From positions 13,052,001 through 13,116,000 of the forward strand of contig NC_091123.1 of the NCBI RefSeq assembly GCF_040183065.1: DNA of 64,000 bases, in the 5' to 3' direction. The notes under the pieces are model-generated. The model saw only the letters and a list, made by a program, of their open reading frames with translations. It was not told where the DNA came from and did no database searches. Both the position numbers and the translations under genes were made by a program. Below, piece by piece: positions 12,689 through 24,615 of the stretch; within the stretch, counting starts at the first letter, position 1; every line of letters starts with the position of its first letter. This DNA is from Periplaneta americana. Its lineage: Eukaryota > Arthropoda > Insecta > Blattodea > Blattidae.

Positions 12689-13010
12689 AATAGAGTTTGT
12701 TGATGCTCCACTATTTTAGTCAATGCAACTGTTACATGGTCAAGGGAGTATTATTTTGCTCACCTATGGATCCTAGAGAATGTGGGCTGCACCAGCAGCA
12801 TCCACATGTGGTCTAATCGCCCGAGCACAGCACCACCTATGTGCTTGTCACCAACACCAACAACTCTCGTGGGAACCCAGGGGTTAGATGGTGCTATATG
12901 ATGCTTCATCAGGCATCCAGCATGGCCATGGAAATTCTGAAGGACCGGTCCTCACTGCTTTTCTCCCAACCTGTGTGCAATGAGTGATGAAGACAATGAT
13001 TTGCATCCAG
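12689..13010 (-). repeat. ~400-bp exon-like repeat, copy 3 (shortened)
   Basis: Starts at the shared tgttgatgctccac block and ends after acctgtgtgcaatgagtgatgaagacaatgattt. It lacks a stretch in the middle (ctcgaggctagctgcatc and part of the following block), so it is internally deleted relative to copies 1 and 2. Confidence 0.55.
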
Positions 13011-14119
13011 ATATTGCTGTCATGGAAAAACGATGAAGAGGAAAGCGGTCACCTAATACCTTAGTTAATACTGTTATCAGCTAATTAAAGAATGTAGAGA
13101 AATAGAGGGAAAATATAAAATTTTTGGACCAAAAAATGGATTTTTCCATTTTTTTTTCTGTAAATCGTTCCTAATACCCTACTCTATCCATTTTCAAAGT
13201 TTCAAGTGCGTAAGATGATTTGAAAGCTTCTTAATATTATAATTAAACGTCCGTAAAGTTCCGCGTTCTCAACTGAAGTCATTTTACCCTGCTGTAATTT
13301 TTTTTTTTTTTGCGTTCTCTTCAAACAAATCACCAAGGCTAAGAATCTTAATTTTTTTTTTCTGAATATTCACTGTACCACTCTTAACAAATGCTTGCAT
13401 TTTTTTCTAACTCAACTTTGAAAACAAAAAAATATATATACGGCATAAATAAAACAATTAAAAAAAAAGAGTTGAGGTTATTTCACAATTTTTTTTTCTG
13501 TAATCTGAGGTTAGGCCTATATAAAAAAAATGAATGCCTAGTTCTCTTCGTAACATAGCAATGATGCAATATAAAAATATACAGACTGATTAAATGAAAT
13601 TTATATGAGCAAAATTTTGAAAATTCCCCCTCCCCACCTTTTTAAGTATGAATAACTAAAAAAATAAATTTATGATGAAAGTCAAATTTTGATAACTCTT
13701 AGGTTGCTATGATACATATATGTACCAAAAAAGGAAAAATGTAAGTAAAAAATGCAGGAAATACTGGTACCATTTTCTCTATAATCGTTACTGAAGGACA
13801 TTCCCAATGCAAGTTAGAAGAGAATCTCTTCCAGAAAATTGAAAATGTGTGAGCAAAATAGCATTTTTTCCATTTTTCTGCATGATAACCAACAACGATT
13901 TTCACTATAGGTCACTAATTGTAATTGCAATTTTTTTTTTTAATACTGCAAACTTATTTCATACTAGTAATAATTTTGAATTTTATGAAGTTCTAATAGG
14001 TAGTTATAACATTATTAAATTTGGTCTGTTTCAAACATATTTGTGACAAATTTTAAAAACATTTTCTTGGAAATTCAGAATGTAATACAGAATTTTGGTA
14101 CCACTTACACGTAGTGCTA
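13011..14119. other. AT- and homopolymer-rich intergenic stretch
   Basis: Long T and A runs and no convincing ORF. Nothing else recognised. Confidence 0.45.
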
Positions 14120-14260
14120 ACAGATGACGTCACATCAGCTGTGTCAGAGGTGCTTTCTCAGGCTGGCAGTCAGGCAGCGTTAGCAGAACATGGCCCAACT
14201 CCACCATGGCCATGGAAATGGCGAAGGACCAGTCCTCAGTGCTGTACTAGATGTCCTTGT
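14120..14260 (-). repeat. partial fourth copy of the exon-like repeat
   Basis: On the minus strand this translates as STEDWSFAISMAMVELGHVL, matching SEDWFFRISMAMLEF of copy 2, and contains ccatggccatggaaat, shared with the other copies. Only this part of the unit is present. Confidence 0.5.
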
Positions 14261-14864
14261 AGAGCTGAGGTGGGAAGATCTCTTGGTGTGAGCCTGGATC
14301 TACCATACCCACGGATGTTGAAGTCGCTTCATTGTCCTGTAGAGATTTAGACAGTAATGAATGCAGATAGCATGTTACCCACAAATCTGTAGGTTTTAAA
14401 ATTGCAATGCCAAATGTAATAAGTAACGTTTGGGGTCCCAACCAAATATACCTAGAAATATGCAAGCAAATATTCTCTAATAGCTAATATCTGAACATAT
14501 TTATCTTCATATTCCTGTACAACTAGGTATTACATTACTTGACATGCAGAGAAAAGTTTTCTTGAACTTTGTTGACGGATCACTTGCTATTGTCAAGTCA
14601 GAATAAATACCGGTACATAAGATGTTACCAAATGATAGTTTTGCAAGAACTGAAAGTAACCTCCAATTTGGGAAAAAAAAAAAAAAATAGGAACCTACAA
14701 AACGAATTGGATAGAACATGTGAACTGAATACCCAAATCGAGATAGCACAAATTAATAATGGAATATATTTTAATGAAAGCACACCCGCAAGCAGCACCG
14801 ACCAATGAAGAAATTAACAGATGAATTACTCCACACTACCTACATTCATTTTTATACCCTAGGG

Positions 14865-14960
14865 CAGGCCTTTCACTGCAAACCCAGCATTCTCCAATAT
14901 TTCCTGTTTTCAGCTTTCTTTTTGTCTCTGCTTATGATCCATATATCTCAATGTAAGTGA
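14865..14960 (-). mobile_element. RTE-type LINE 3' fragment
   Basis: Contains cactgcaaacccagcattctcc, whose minus-strand reading is the RMLGLQ-stop end of the RTE ORF seen at 6690. A short isolated tail. Confidence 0.45.
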
Positions 14961-14999
14961 ATAATCCAATTCTATTATCCATTACTGTGAAGTAACGGT

Positions 15000-15110
15000 T
15001 AACATGTGAAACGAGCGGGCTCAAGTTCAAATCCTTGTTGGGGCAAGTTATCTTGATTGGAGTTTTTCCGAGGTTAAGCAACACTCGCCCCTGCTCTCGA
15101 ACAAAAATCT
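15000..15110 (+). mobile_element. partial tRNA-derived SINE, family C
   Basis: Has a B-box-like caagttcaaatcc followed by ttgattggagtttttccgaggtt, the family C body seen at 44176-44430 and 55790-56012. Both ends are missing or decayed. Confidence 0.45.
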
Positions 15111-15136
15111 TATCTTAACGTTTTGAATCATTTTAA

Positions 15137-16200
15137 GGGGAGCGACGGGTGAAATTTTGGTCATTTTCAGTCAAAAATCGCATTTTCGTTTTCTTGTAAA
15201 AATGAATTAAAAGTAAAGTAAATCCATGGTGCTACAGCCTATCAAGGGCCAAGACCGACCAGCCAGCTGCTGGCCTCACGTCCACATGCCGAAGCATAGG
15301 TGGACAATCATCCAACCAGTATGGAAGTACGTGTGGTTAACACGATGATCCCCTCCCAGCCGTTATAGCTGATTTGCGAAACCAGATTTTCGCTACCTAT
15401 CATAGCTTCCCAAGTGCATCACGATGCTGGGTGGGCATCGGTCCTATACACTGGCCGAAATTTTGAGAAAATTTCTTCCCTCATGAGGACTCGAACTAGC
15501 GCTCATACCGTAATGCGAGTCCTAGGCAGGATGTAAAAATGAATGAGCAATCTCTTATTTATATGGTGAGCAAGTTTCAATGCTCTGCGGCACTCGAAAG
15601 CATAAAAATTACTCCGTATGAAAATGGCTGCACCCTTGAACTTCAATTCCATGCAAATTTTACAAGCTGTTTTCTCATACTTTTTTTTCAGTACATCTCG
15701 TCAGGTTCTAAGTGTAAAGGCTCTTACAATTTTAATGCTAGGAACATTAAATTTTTTCTGCATGATCTATAAAGTAGTTAACAAATTAGAGTGTCAGATT
15801 TTTTTATAGGTTAATTATTTTTAATTAAAAATAATTTGTATAACAATAGGTACTATAAAATTGAAAAAAAAAAAAAAAAAAAACTTGACAAAATTTTTTT
15901 CTCTATTCTAAGAATATATTTGTAAAATATGGATACTTAGTGCTTTGCTAGGTACATCAAAGATACTGAAATTTTTTTCTAGATCATATACTTAAAATTT
16001 GTACCAGAATATAGATTTTTGAAAATACGCCCTATTTTTTTTTTTTTAGAAAAAGGGCATAACTCAGAAAATATCTGGGCGACATGCATGAAAATTTCCA
16101 GCATGTATACACCTATATATCATATGTGGAATACGTGTGCCAAAAATGAACGAACTAGCTCAAAAACTACACAAGTTAGAAATTTCACCCATCTCCTCCC
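15137..16200. mobile_element. TTAA-flanked terminal-inverted-repeat element
   Basis: TTAA occurs at both edges (15133-15136 and 16201-16204). The termini are imperfect inverted repeats: ggggagcgacgggtgaaattt at the left, and gggaggagatgggtgaaattt when the right end is inverted. A TTAA target duplication is the signature of piggyBac-type insertion. The ORFs inside are short and show no transposase motifs, so the element is non-autonomous. It hosts a nested SINE at 15208-15531. Confidence 0.72.
15208..15531 (-). mobile_element. tRNA-derived SINE, family G, copy 1
   Basis: Flanked by a perfect 13-bp duplication tgtaaaaatgaat (15195-15207 and 15532-15544). On the minus strand the 5' end has a tRNA-like B box (gttcgagtcctc) and the body ends in an A/T-rich tail. 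The body (ccgaccagccagctgctggcc … cgctacctatcatagct … gggtgggcatcggtcc) recurs at 58510-58757. Confidence 0.83.
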
Positions 16201-16204
16201 TTAA

Positions 16205-17386
16205 TGCGATCATCCTCTGTAGATATTCAAGACTGTTCAATTATGTTGGTCGTATCGAAAAAAGAGGAGAAACTAGCGCGCAAAAAGTTCAGGTGGTTGT
16301 ATTATATTTTTGGTCCAGGAAAAATACTCGTATTTTGCGAAAATATTACCGTGGCTCACTGAAGTATTGCGCCTTACATTATTAAAACTTCATCACAAAA
16401 AAAAAAAACTTTTGTAAATTCAACGATTTTCACTTCCTAAATCACCTGAATTTCTCGTCCGTTAGTTTAGCCCGAAAAAGTCGCGTGCAATATATTCGTA
16501 AATGCCATACATTTTCAACAGCGTTTCATGAAAATTAATATTCTATTCTGCGCTCGAAACTAATATTGAACACGGAAAAACAGAACATTATATATGTATC
16601 GAATTTCATCTAATAGTATTCACGTCCAGATTATTCTTAAGAATTTCTTAAATATAATTCCGCGTATTAAATAACGTAATGTACAGTACATGGAAAGTTA
16701 AATTAGATATTTAAAATCACATCTAAATTTAATCTCAAATTTCAAATGCGAACTGCACATTTCGGTTTATTACTTCTGTCAATTTATAAATCGGAAACCA
16801 AAAATTTCTTACTTCATTTGCATTAATTTTTAAATATATGATTTGCAGAAAACGAATCTCGAACCTCGCTTACCTCTTCAAATGCGAAACGCGACCTCCC
16901 TCCTCCAGCAGCACAGCTCGACTAAACAGAGCAAATTTTCAAATCACCACAGGCAGAGGGCAGTCGTATATCGGGACCTAATTCAGCCAATGAGAATGCA
17001 GACATTATTAACTTCTAGAACATTCTTTCAGCGTTGTTTACAAATTGTAGGAAGTACAGTTTTACACAAAAATAAACACTCTTTTCATATATCTGTAATA
17101 CATGAGAAATCCCTTTTAATTGTGTAGTGTTCAGTTTAATTAACGTTCAGCACATGTACTCGACTGTCTGTAGTTATGTATTTCAATCCCACAAATAAAC
17201 AAGCAGTTATAATACAATATAAAAATATATTGTTCTACCTTCTATCGCAAGTAAAATTTCCTCATTCAATTCTCGTCTATGCGGCATTGAAATTTTCCAA
17301 TCCCTTTAGTTTCTCGGACAGAAACGAGACATCTCCTCGGAGTGAACTCATCTCGGATAGGAAAGTAAATGCGTAATTGAAATAAG
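16205..17386. other. intergenic; unassigned ORF at 16843-17127
   Basis: A 94-codon plus-strand ORF has a basic, Q/S-rich N-terminal half and no recognised domain. The surrounding 16420-17000 is slightly richer in CpG than its neighbours. I cannot support a gene here. Confidence 0.35.
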
Positions 17387-17632
17387 GTGGATCTACACAG
17401 TTTAACTTTTCTTTTAACTTAGGAATTCAAGCAAAGCATGCAAACTTGATATTAAATATTACGAGTTATTAATATATGTACGCAGTGATGATGATGTTCA
17501 AAACGGGGCACCACGTAGACACAAACTCTTCATACATATTAATTTAACGCGTATTTTAAACTTGATTCTTTCAGTATTCTCCTCAGATTGCATGCATACG
17601 CTCATGGAAAATTAAACCGTGTAGATGCAGCT
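17387..17632. mobile_element. possible MITE with short inverted ends
   Basis: Left tggatctacacagtttaactttt and the inverted right end gctgcatctacacggtttaattt are similar over about 20 bp. TSD not resolved. Weak call. Confidence 0.3.
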
Positions 17633-18309
17633 TTAGAATTGCAAGCATACACGTAGGCGTGGATTTCTTTGAAATATTGGGGGACAGAACTCTGCACAAA
17701 AGTCCGAGAAAACATTATTGCTATTTCCCAACAGTTTTCTTACATAATTTAAAGAAAATAACATCATCTGATTTTTCATATAATTCATATGGAAATTGAT
17801 TAATCCAAGATGGTTGAAAACTACGGCCCTTGTACGCTACCTTTCCCATTTTACTGCTTCGTTCACCCTTGCAACGTTGATGAACATGAGTCATCAGTTT
17901 CACTGCTGTTACTACAACCCAGTTCATTGCAGTTTCGTTTTGAACAGTTTTCTTTAAGAATTTATTCATTACAAATAATTACATCGCAATCATTGCTCAT
18001 ACGCAACGATGATCATGATGAGATGCGATCATTGAGATCGAATGTTGATAAATAGTTACTTTTAACCCTGGAATGGTAACATGATATTTCCTAACATAAA
18101 TGGTAACGTGGGGTGTCATTAGACCCCCTTATCATATTCAAGTTTCAAGACTGAAATATGGAAGAAATGTAATATATTCTTTAAATTACATATAACCAAT
18201 ATGCTTACACTAATAGAATTTAAAAAAGAAAACATGTTGGTCTAAAAAAAAAAAAAAAAAAAAAACTGTTTCTTCGGTTGAGTTATTCCCGGAAATAGGT
18301 ATGTGGGGG

Positions 18310-18505
18310 GTTAAACCACAGTCTAGTATATACGTCGCGAAGCTCAATACGTAGTAAATATGCAAACATTAGGTAGTTGCTCACCACTAGGATCGCTAAT
18401 ATCGCCTCATTATAGGCAATGCAAAATAATATCGTCACAGTCTATTGTTTCTAGCACCCTCAAAACTCAAGCTTCGTGACTGTATATAGTAGACTGTGGT
18501 TAAAC
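18310..18505. mobile_element. ~195-bp MITE
   Basis: Inverted termini: left ttaaaccacagtctagtatatac and inverted right tttaaccacagtctactatatac, with further similarity inward (cgcgaagct/cacgaagct). The interior is non-coding. The exact TSD is unclear; possibly TA, suggesting a Tc1/mariner-type parent. Confidence 0.68.
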
Positions 18506-18624
18506 TTCGTAATTTCGTTAACAAATTTAATTGTTTATGAAAAATGTTGAACATTAATAATAATTTGTAAACTGATAACAGGAAAAAAATATAGTCGAAT
18601 ATACTGTTAAATGAGTTGTTTTTT

Positions 18625-18866
18625 TTTCTTGGTTATTTAATGACGTATCAACTACGAGATTATTTAGCGTCGATGATATTGATGATATTTGGCAAAATGA
18701 GACCGAGAATTCGCTATAGATTACATGATATTTGCCTTACGGTTGGGGTAAACCTCGGAAAAAAACCCAACCAGGTAATAAGTCCAAACAGGAATCGAAC
18801 TCGCGCCCGAATGCAACTCCGGATCGATAGGCAAGCGCATTAGTCGACTGAGGTACGCCAATGGGC
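18625..18866 (-). mobile_element. tRNA-derived SINE, family C (antisense)
   Basis: Reads inverted relative to 44176-44430: tail (gacgtatcaactac…ttatttagcgtcgatg) at the left, central ggggtaaacctcgg/aaaacccaacc block, and a tRNA-like B box aggaatcgaactcg on the right. Confidence 0.65.
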
Positions 18867-19626
18867 ATGAATTGTTATTTCCACGTTTTGGGATTCACTC
18901 AACTCAAAGAAGAGAAAATAACGGAAGGGAGGGGAGCGTGTTCATTGCGACAGCTGACCCTTCCTATGGATTTGAAATAACCATTTTTGGTTTATGTCCT
19001 AGTTCATCTTTCAAACAAATTAATTATTTTTTAACATAAGAAATCTCTCTTCTAATTTTTAGGCATCACGCACAACACCACCAAAGGTGGACACTTCTCG
19101 TCGTTTAAATTCTCTAACTCGCAGCGCTTGTATTTTAGTTTTTAATAACGTTTGAAAACAGCTAAAATATTAGACATAAACGGATTAACTGATTAATATA
19201 TTGATTCATACCTTGCGTTTGAGTAAACAAACATTAATTTCTAATACGCGGATCTCTGAAGGTAATTAATGGCTCTCAACTAGAGTAATGGGCTTTATAA
19301 ATATTTCGATTGCCTGTGAGGATTCGATCCCCGGTTCTGCTTTTCGTAGGCCTACTCTTTAATGATTCTAAAAGGTTCTACTTAATATTACTTTAAAACG
19401 GAAATATGTGATCAATGAAACATCTTATGAACCAGAATGTTCCACAGCAGTAGCTATAAAAGCTTGAATGCTACCTTCGGGAATCATTCACGGTTCGAAT
19501 CTCTGAAATCGTGACAGCAAAAGTGCATAATAGCGAGAGAATTGAAAATAAGATATTCCACCAAGCAGTATACGTCGACATGGTCTAGCTGTATGCGGGT
19601 TGTCATTGATTTCGTATGTCGTAGAC

Positions 19627-20753
19627 CAGCGTTTTTCAAACTTTTTTGAAGTGGGGACCACTTTTTTAAGTCAGAACAGTTCCGCGGACCACCTTACTCT
19701 TGTTCCCTTCGAAAGCAAATTTATCATTTTTGTAGTATATTTTAATATCAGTATAGGCCTACTTATATTTAAAAACAGAATTAATTAATTAATTAAAATT
19801 AATTTAATTCATTTAATTTTATTTTAGTATCAACTAATTAAGTTATTATTTATTTATTTATTTATTCACTTATTTATTTATCTATTTATTTAATCTGATA
19901 GGATTAATGCCATAAGGCCTTCTCTTCCATCCTATTAGATAGTACCCTGTTAATAGAAAAAAATTCATTTTCGTTTTTAATAAATCAAGGCTATTAGAGT
20001 TTGGATAATCTTTAACTTATTAACTAAACAAAATAGATAAATGTTGGTACTCACATTAATTAGATGGATAAGCCTGCCGATTTTTGCACAGTTGTTCTCA
20101 CACAAATACGTAAAAGCAAACTCAATTATAATCTTAAAGCACCATTGTACAGTTCACTATATATTCTCTTTTCACTTGTGATGAGGTTCAGAAATTAACC
20201 ATACCTTCCGCTTGGAATTTCATTTTAAGTCCGGTGCCATTCGAGAGTTCAATTAACTGTTCTCTTTCACTCAATGAAAGTTTGTTATTTTCAATATCGC
20301 AATGAAAGGGATCTCGAATCCATGAAAATTTGTCATATTTACTTGGAAAATAATTTTTAATTGTGATTGTGACCTCAGAGTTTCGAGATGCGAACATATC
20401 TCTTTTCCAATAACGAAATCATTTTCAACCAAAAAAAAAAAGACTCTAGGGTTGGAAATAGTGAAAAAATCCTCTGTTTTACGGAACTGGCCCACAAGCC
20501 AAGTTTCCTCTCGAACATCTTTATTTTCTCATGCGCATTGAGAACAGTCAAAGAATTACCTTGTAGAGAGAGAGATTTAGTTCGTTTAGTTTTGAGAATA
20601 CATCTGAAAGATATGCCAATACTTGCCACATGTCATTAGTGTGATATGCAATTCGTTTGAATTTTATTTTTTTCTTTTGTCCTTTCTGAAGGACCACAAG
20701 GGCAGACCTCGAGGACCACAGGTGGTCCGCGGACCATAGTTTAAGAAACGCTG
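19627..20753 (-). mobile_element. hAT element (ZBED5/Charlie-like) with near-perfect TSD
   Basis: Termini cagcgtttttcaaact (left) and, inverted, cagcgtttcttaaact (right) are classical hAT ends. Flanks tcgtagac (19619-19626) and ttgtagac (20754-20761) form a 7/8 target duplication. The interior carries minus-strand remnants of a ZBED5-like transposase and a TTTA microsatellite near 19850. About 1.13 kb remains, less than half a full element. Confidence 0.87.
20188..20629 (-). pseudogene. ZBED5-like hAT transposase, C-terminal remnant
   Basis: Three overlapping minus-strand frames line up as one broken protein. The 20375-20629 frame has NSLTVLNAHEKIKMFERKLGLW, resembling the NLSLQG…DKI.AFKRKL.LW region of ZBED5-like proteins, and reads on into VKQRIFSLFPTLESF. 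The 20188-20397 frame has FSWIRDPF and LSEREQLIEL near its end, as in the tail of the family. Two frameshifts are needed to join them, so it is not functional. Confidence 0.72.
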
Positions 20754-21168
20754 TTGTAGACCATTTGGTATGTCATAGTCTGAATCCAACATTTTTCAGA
20801 TTATGGCGTTCTTATGGTAGTGTCGCTAGAAGTGACACACTCAAAATATCTTTAAATAAATGGACAAACTGCGTTAAAAGTCTGCACTGTCTGTTCTTTA
20901 GACCTACAGGTACCTTCTTATTATGTCCGTTATTTATTCCGAATGAAACAAAACAAATTAATTTGAGGAATTAGAGATAACGTACGTATTAATAAATAAT
21001 ATGAGAAGAGCAAATTACTCTATAAAACACTATCCAATGAAAAACGCGATTATAAGAAATGTTGGAAAGCAGAAGGAAAATAAATAATTAACATAAAGAT
21101 TGACTCCACATGTCTAACATAAAATTATCATCACGAAAACTAAAATTCGTAACATTAACATGACGATG

Positions 21169-21426
21169 ACTTTTTTTTATTGAGTTAATTTACGACGCTG
21201 TATCAACATCTCTGGTTATTTAGCGTCTGAATGAAATGAAGGTGATAATGCTGGTGAAATGAGTCTGGGGTCCAGCACCGAAAGTTACCCAGGATTTGCT
21301 CGTATTGGGTTGAGGGAAAACCCCGGAAAAAACCTCAACCAGGTAATTTGTCCCGACCGGGATTCGAATCCGGGCCACCTGGTTTCGCGGCCAGACGTCC
21401 TGACCGTTACTTCACAGATGTGGACG
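21169..21426 (-). mobile_element. tRNA-derived SINE, family A, copy 1
   Basis: Poly-T (inverted A tail) at the left, tRNA-like head at the right with B box ggattcgaatccg. Body blocks aaccccggaaaaaacctcaacc and gacgctgtatcaaca are shared by all family A copies. TSD tgacgatg at 21161-21168 and 21427-21434. Confidence 0.9.
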
Positions 21427-22110
21427 TGACGATGTCAGTGGACGTTACACATACCCCTGATTCCGCCTGCGAAACAATTAAATACCTCCCACATGTCAGG
21501 ACTGATATTTGGGCTGCCTAAACAAAAATGAACGACTTAAATCAGACATCTTGTATACTAAATTGCAGTTTGCAAGCATGATGCTTCTGCCTTCCTTTCT
21601 TTCAATATTTTGGCCTCAAGCTTGTAACGAGTGACAGTTCGGAATTGGAAATTCCAGCATACCAAAAGAAGAAGGTTTAGTGGAAAGTACAAAGACTCTA
21701 CTGTAGTTGTCAGGTAGGATACCACGGAACCATAATAGCTTTTATTTTTTATCAACAGACATATATGTGGAAATACCAAATTCTTCGAAACAACATCACT
21801 ATTATGCAAGTTAACATAATATATGCACTAAAGCCAGGAAAAAAGGACATAATGTGCAATATATAATTCTAAATATATGCTATTAAATCTAAAATCTTCA
21901 AAATATACATTATACATGAATTTACTCTCAAAAAAAGGCCAAAAAATGCAATCATGCAGAGAAAAAAATACGGCTATTTGGAATCGATGTCAGAAAACGA
22001 ATATTCACGAAGTTTGAGAAGTGTAACCAGCTTATAAACATACATTTGCATGGAAATCGGGCTCTACTTAATAATATTATTTTAAATGCAGGCTGGTGAT
22101 ACTTTAAATA

Positions 22111-22341
22111 GTCGGCCTGGGTGGCGAGTTGGTACAGCGCTGACCTTCCGTCCCGAAGTTGCGGGTTCGATCCCAGCCCAGGTCGATGGCATTTAAGAGT
22201 GCTTAAAATGCGACAGGCTCATGTCAATAGATTTACTGGTATGTACTCCTAAAAGAACTCCTGCGGGACAAAATTCCGGCACATCGGCGATGCTGATATA
22301 ACCTCGGCAGTTGCGAGAGTCGTTAAATAAAACATAACATT
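22111..22341 (+). mobile_element. tRNA-derived SINE, family B, copy 2
   Basis: Same head (ggtggcgagttggtacagcgctgacc; B box gggttcgatccc) and body end (cctcggcagttgcgagagtcgttaaataaaac) as the copy at 5480-5708. TSD not resolved because a MITE follows within 10 bp. Confidence 0.83.
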
Positions 22342-22348
22342 TAGCATT

Positions 22349-22583
22349 TGAAGAGTTCGCGGGAAAAACGATGAATGTCACATTTCTGTTAAGGATTAGA
22401 TAATGATCTAATTGAGTCTATAACTGCAAGATGTAGTGCTGTTTCTATAGAAAATAAAGGAAAGGATTACAGTATTCCTGGTGATACCTCTTCTTTTTAC
22501 CAACAACATTAAATTTCGTAGTGATCCATGAATTAGATAATGACAAAACTGTGACATTCATCGTTTTTCCCGCGAACGCTTCA
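22349..22583. mobile_element. 235-bp MITE with ~35-bp inverted ends
   Basis: Left tgaagagttcgcgggaaaaa and inverted right tgaagcgttcgcgggaaaaa continue matching through cgatgaatgtcaca. Interior non-coding. It abuts the SINE at 22111-22341. Confidence 0.75.
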
Positions 22584-23356
22584 TTTACTTTAAACACACA
22601 TCGCATATAATTTTATTTATAAAATTAAAATTTAATATTAAGTATTGGTTTTATAAGTTATTTCCGCTGCTTTCGACTGTGGTGCCTCTACTTTCTGACT
22701 GAAATGTCTTTTGTTAATAAAGACGTTGTAGTTTGTTAATGACGCTCATTGGAAACCCTGGAAGTCTACGGACTGTAACTCTATCCTGACAGCAGCGATG
22801 AGGTTTCAGCAGGCTTTGTACAGAAACTAGTAACTCGGGTACAGCGAAGGCCACCAGAGAGACAGTAACAGCAAGAGTCCGACATCAGGTAAGACAACAT
22901 TTCAGATCTTCATAGTTAGAAAATTGCAGTGGATGACCTAGAAAGTTTTTCCACATCTATAAGATCAGTTATTACATTTAATTTCTGGATCTTGAAGTTT
23001 GATCAAAATATGCAGCCTTTTAACTGTTTAATTTGTATGTTATCTGTGCATTGAATAACAATAATACGATTACAAGAGTTAAAAACGAATACAAACCATT
23101 TATAACAAATGACAATAGAAACAGAATTACAACAATAATTCACGGCCTACTGTTAAATACACAAAGATTCTACACACGTGACTTGACCTAGTATGTTGAA
23201 GCGTGTGTAAATAATCTGAAAAAAAAATCAATTGATAAAAAAAAAGACTGGCGGACAATTCCACGACGACAGGAACTCCAGTAATACTCGGCAAACACCA
23301 GATTTTTTTTTATAGTACACACAGTAACAGCACATCATCTTCATAATACAGTCTAA

Positions 23357-24342
23357 TCTATACTAATAATAAATCTGTAGCCGAAATTTTTCTGGTAATT
23401 TTCGATTTTCCAAAAATAATTGGTCCTAACATATATTATTAATCACCCTGAAACCGAAAATCGCTTTTTTGACATTTTTGTTTGCATGTCTGTCTGTCTG
23501 TCTGTAAGTTTGTTACCTTTTCACGCGATAATGGCTGAACGGATTTCGATGAAAATTGGAATATAAATTAAGTTCGTTGTAACTTAGATTTTAGGCTATA
23601 TGGCATTCAAAATACATTATTTAAAAGGGGGTTATAAGGGGGCCTGAATTAAATAAATCAAAATATCTCGCTTATTATTGATTTTTGTGAAAAATGTTGC
23701 ATAACAAAAGTTTCTTTAACAATAATTTGCGATAAGTTTTATTCCTTGAAAAATTTTGATAGGACTGATATTTAATGAGATAAATGAGTTTTAAAATTAA
23801 AATAACTGCCATCTAAGGCTGTGTAATGAATTAAAAAACAAATGACTTCGTCTATAACGGGCCTTGGACAGCAACAATCGAAAGCTATGAAAGATAGCCT
23901 ACAGATAATGTTTCTGTGTTTGTATGAAGTAATATCGGAAGCTAAATTAACCGATTTGTATAATTAATTATTATTTCACCATTGGAAAGTGTAGTTTCTC
24001 TAGTCTAGATGGACATAATGCTATAATGTTATCGCAGTAACTTCTGAGTGAATCGAGGACAGGTAAGATTAAAATAGATTCTTATGCACAGAAAACTTGA
24101 TAGACTATTCTGTATATTCGTTTCCTGTATTTCCTAAACTAATTTTTATGACCAAATGAGTGGTCTCCGGATCAAAATGATCGCATTTTAATTTTTTAAT
24201 TCAATTTAAATTAAGTAACATAATAAACGATTTATCCTTCTATCAAACACGAATGTTCCCTGGATCAAATGTCCTATTTTAATTATGTAATTACTTTATA
24301 TTTATTTCTAACGGGTGCAGCGGAGCGCACGGGTACGGTTAG
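23357..24342 (+). mobile_element. non-autonomous Helitron
   Basis: Starts tctatactaataataaatc, a 5' end familiar from insect Helitrons, and ends with a short hairpin (ggtgcagcggagcgcac) about 10 bp before a final ttag. It sits between A (23356) and T (24343), the A^T insertion expected for rolling-circle elements, and makes no TSD. It contains a (TGTC)n run and the gctgaacggatttcgatgaaa stretch common in these elements. No Rep/helicase ORF is present. Confidence 0.8.
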
Positions 24343-24615
24343 TATCAAATAAACTTTATTTCATTAAACGATACGTCTCTGTTTTTTTTTAGACGTATAG
24401 GGTTTATCATTCCCGTATCTGAAGATTAGGGGTACAATTTGAAATTAAAAAGTAGGGTGGAGGAGAGAAGGGGTGGAACAGAAAATTCAATGAATAGTGG
24501 TTTTGAACTTCCCCCTCCAAAACTAAATCCACGTGTTTTCTTCACAATCGTGTCCCTTGTATGTACAGCGGACCGAAGATCTAACTGTCGCGCAGGTCTG
24601 GACACTAGTCTCTCA

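Noticed and set aside
13011-14119. Possible decayed transposon
   Set aside because: Shares only T-rich words with 15540-16200; no inverted ends or TSD found.
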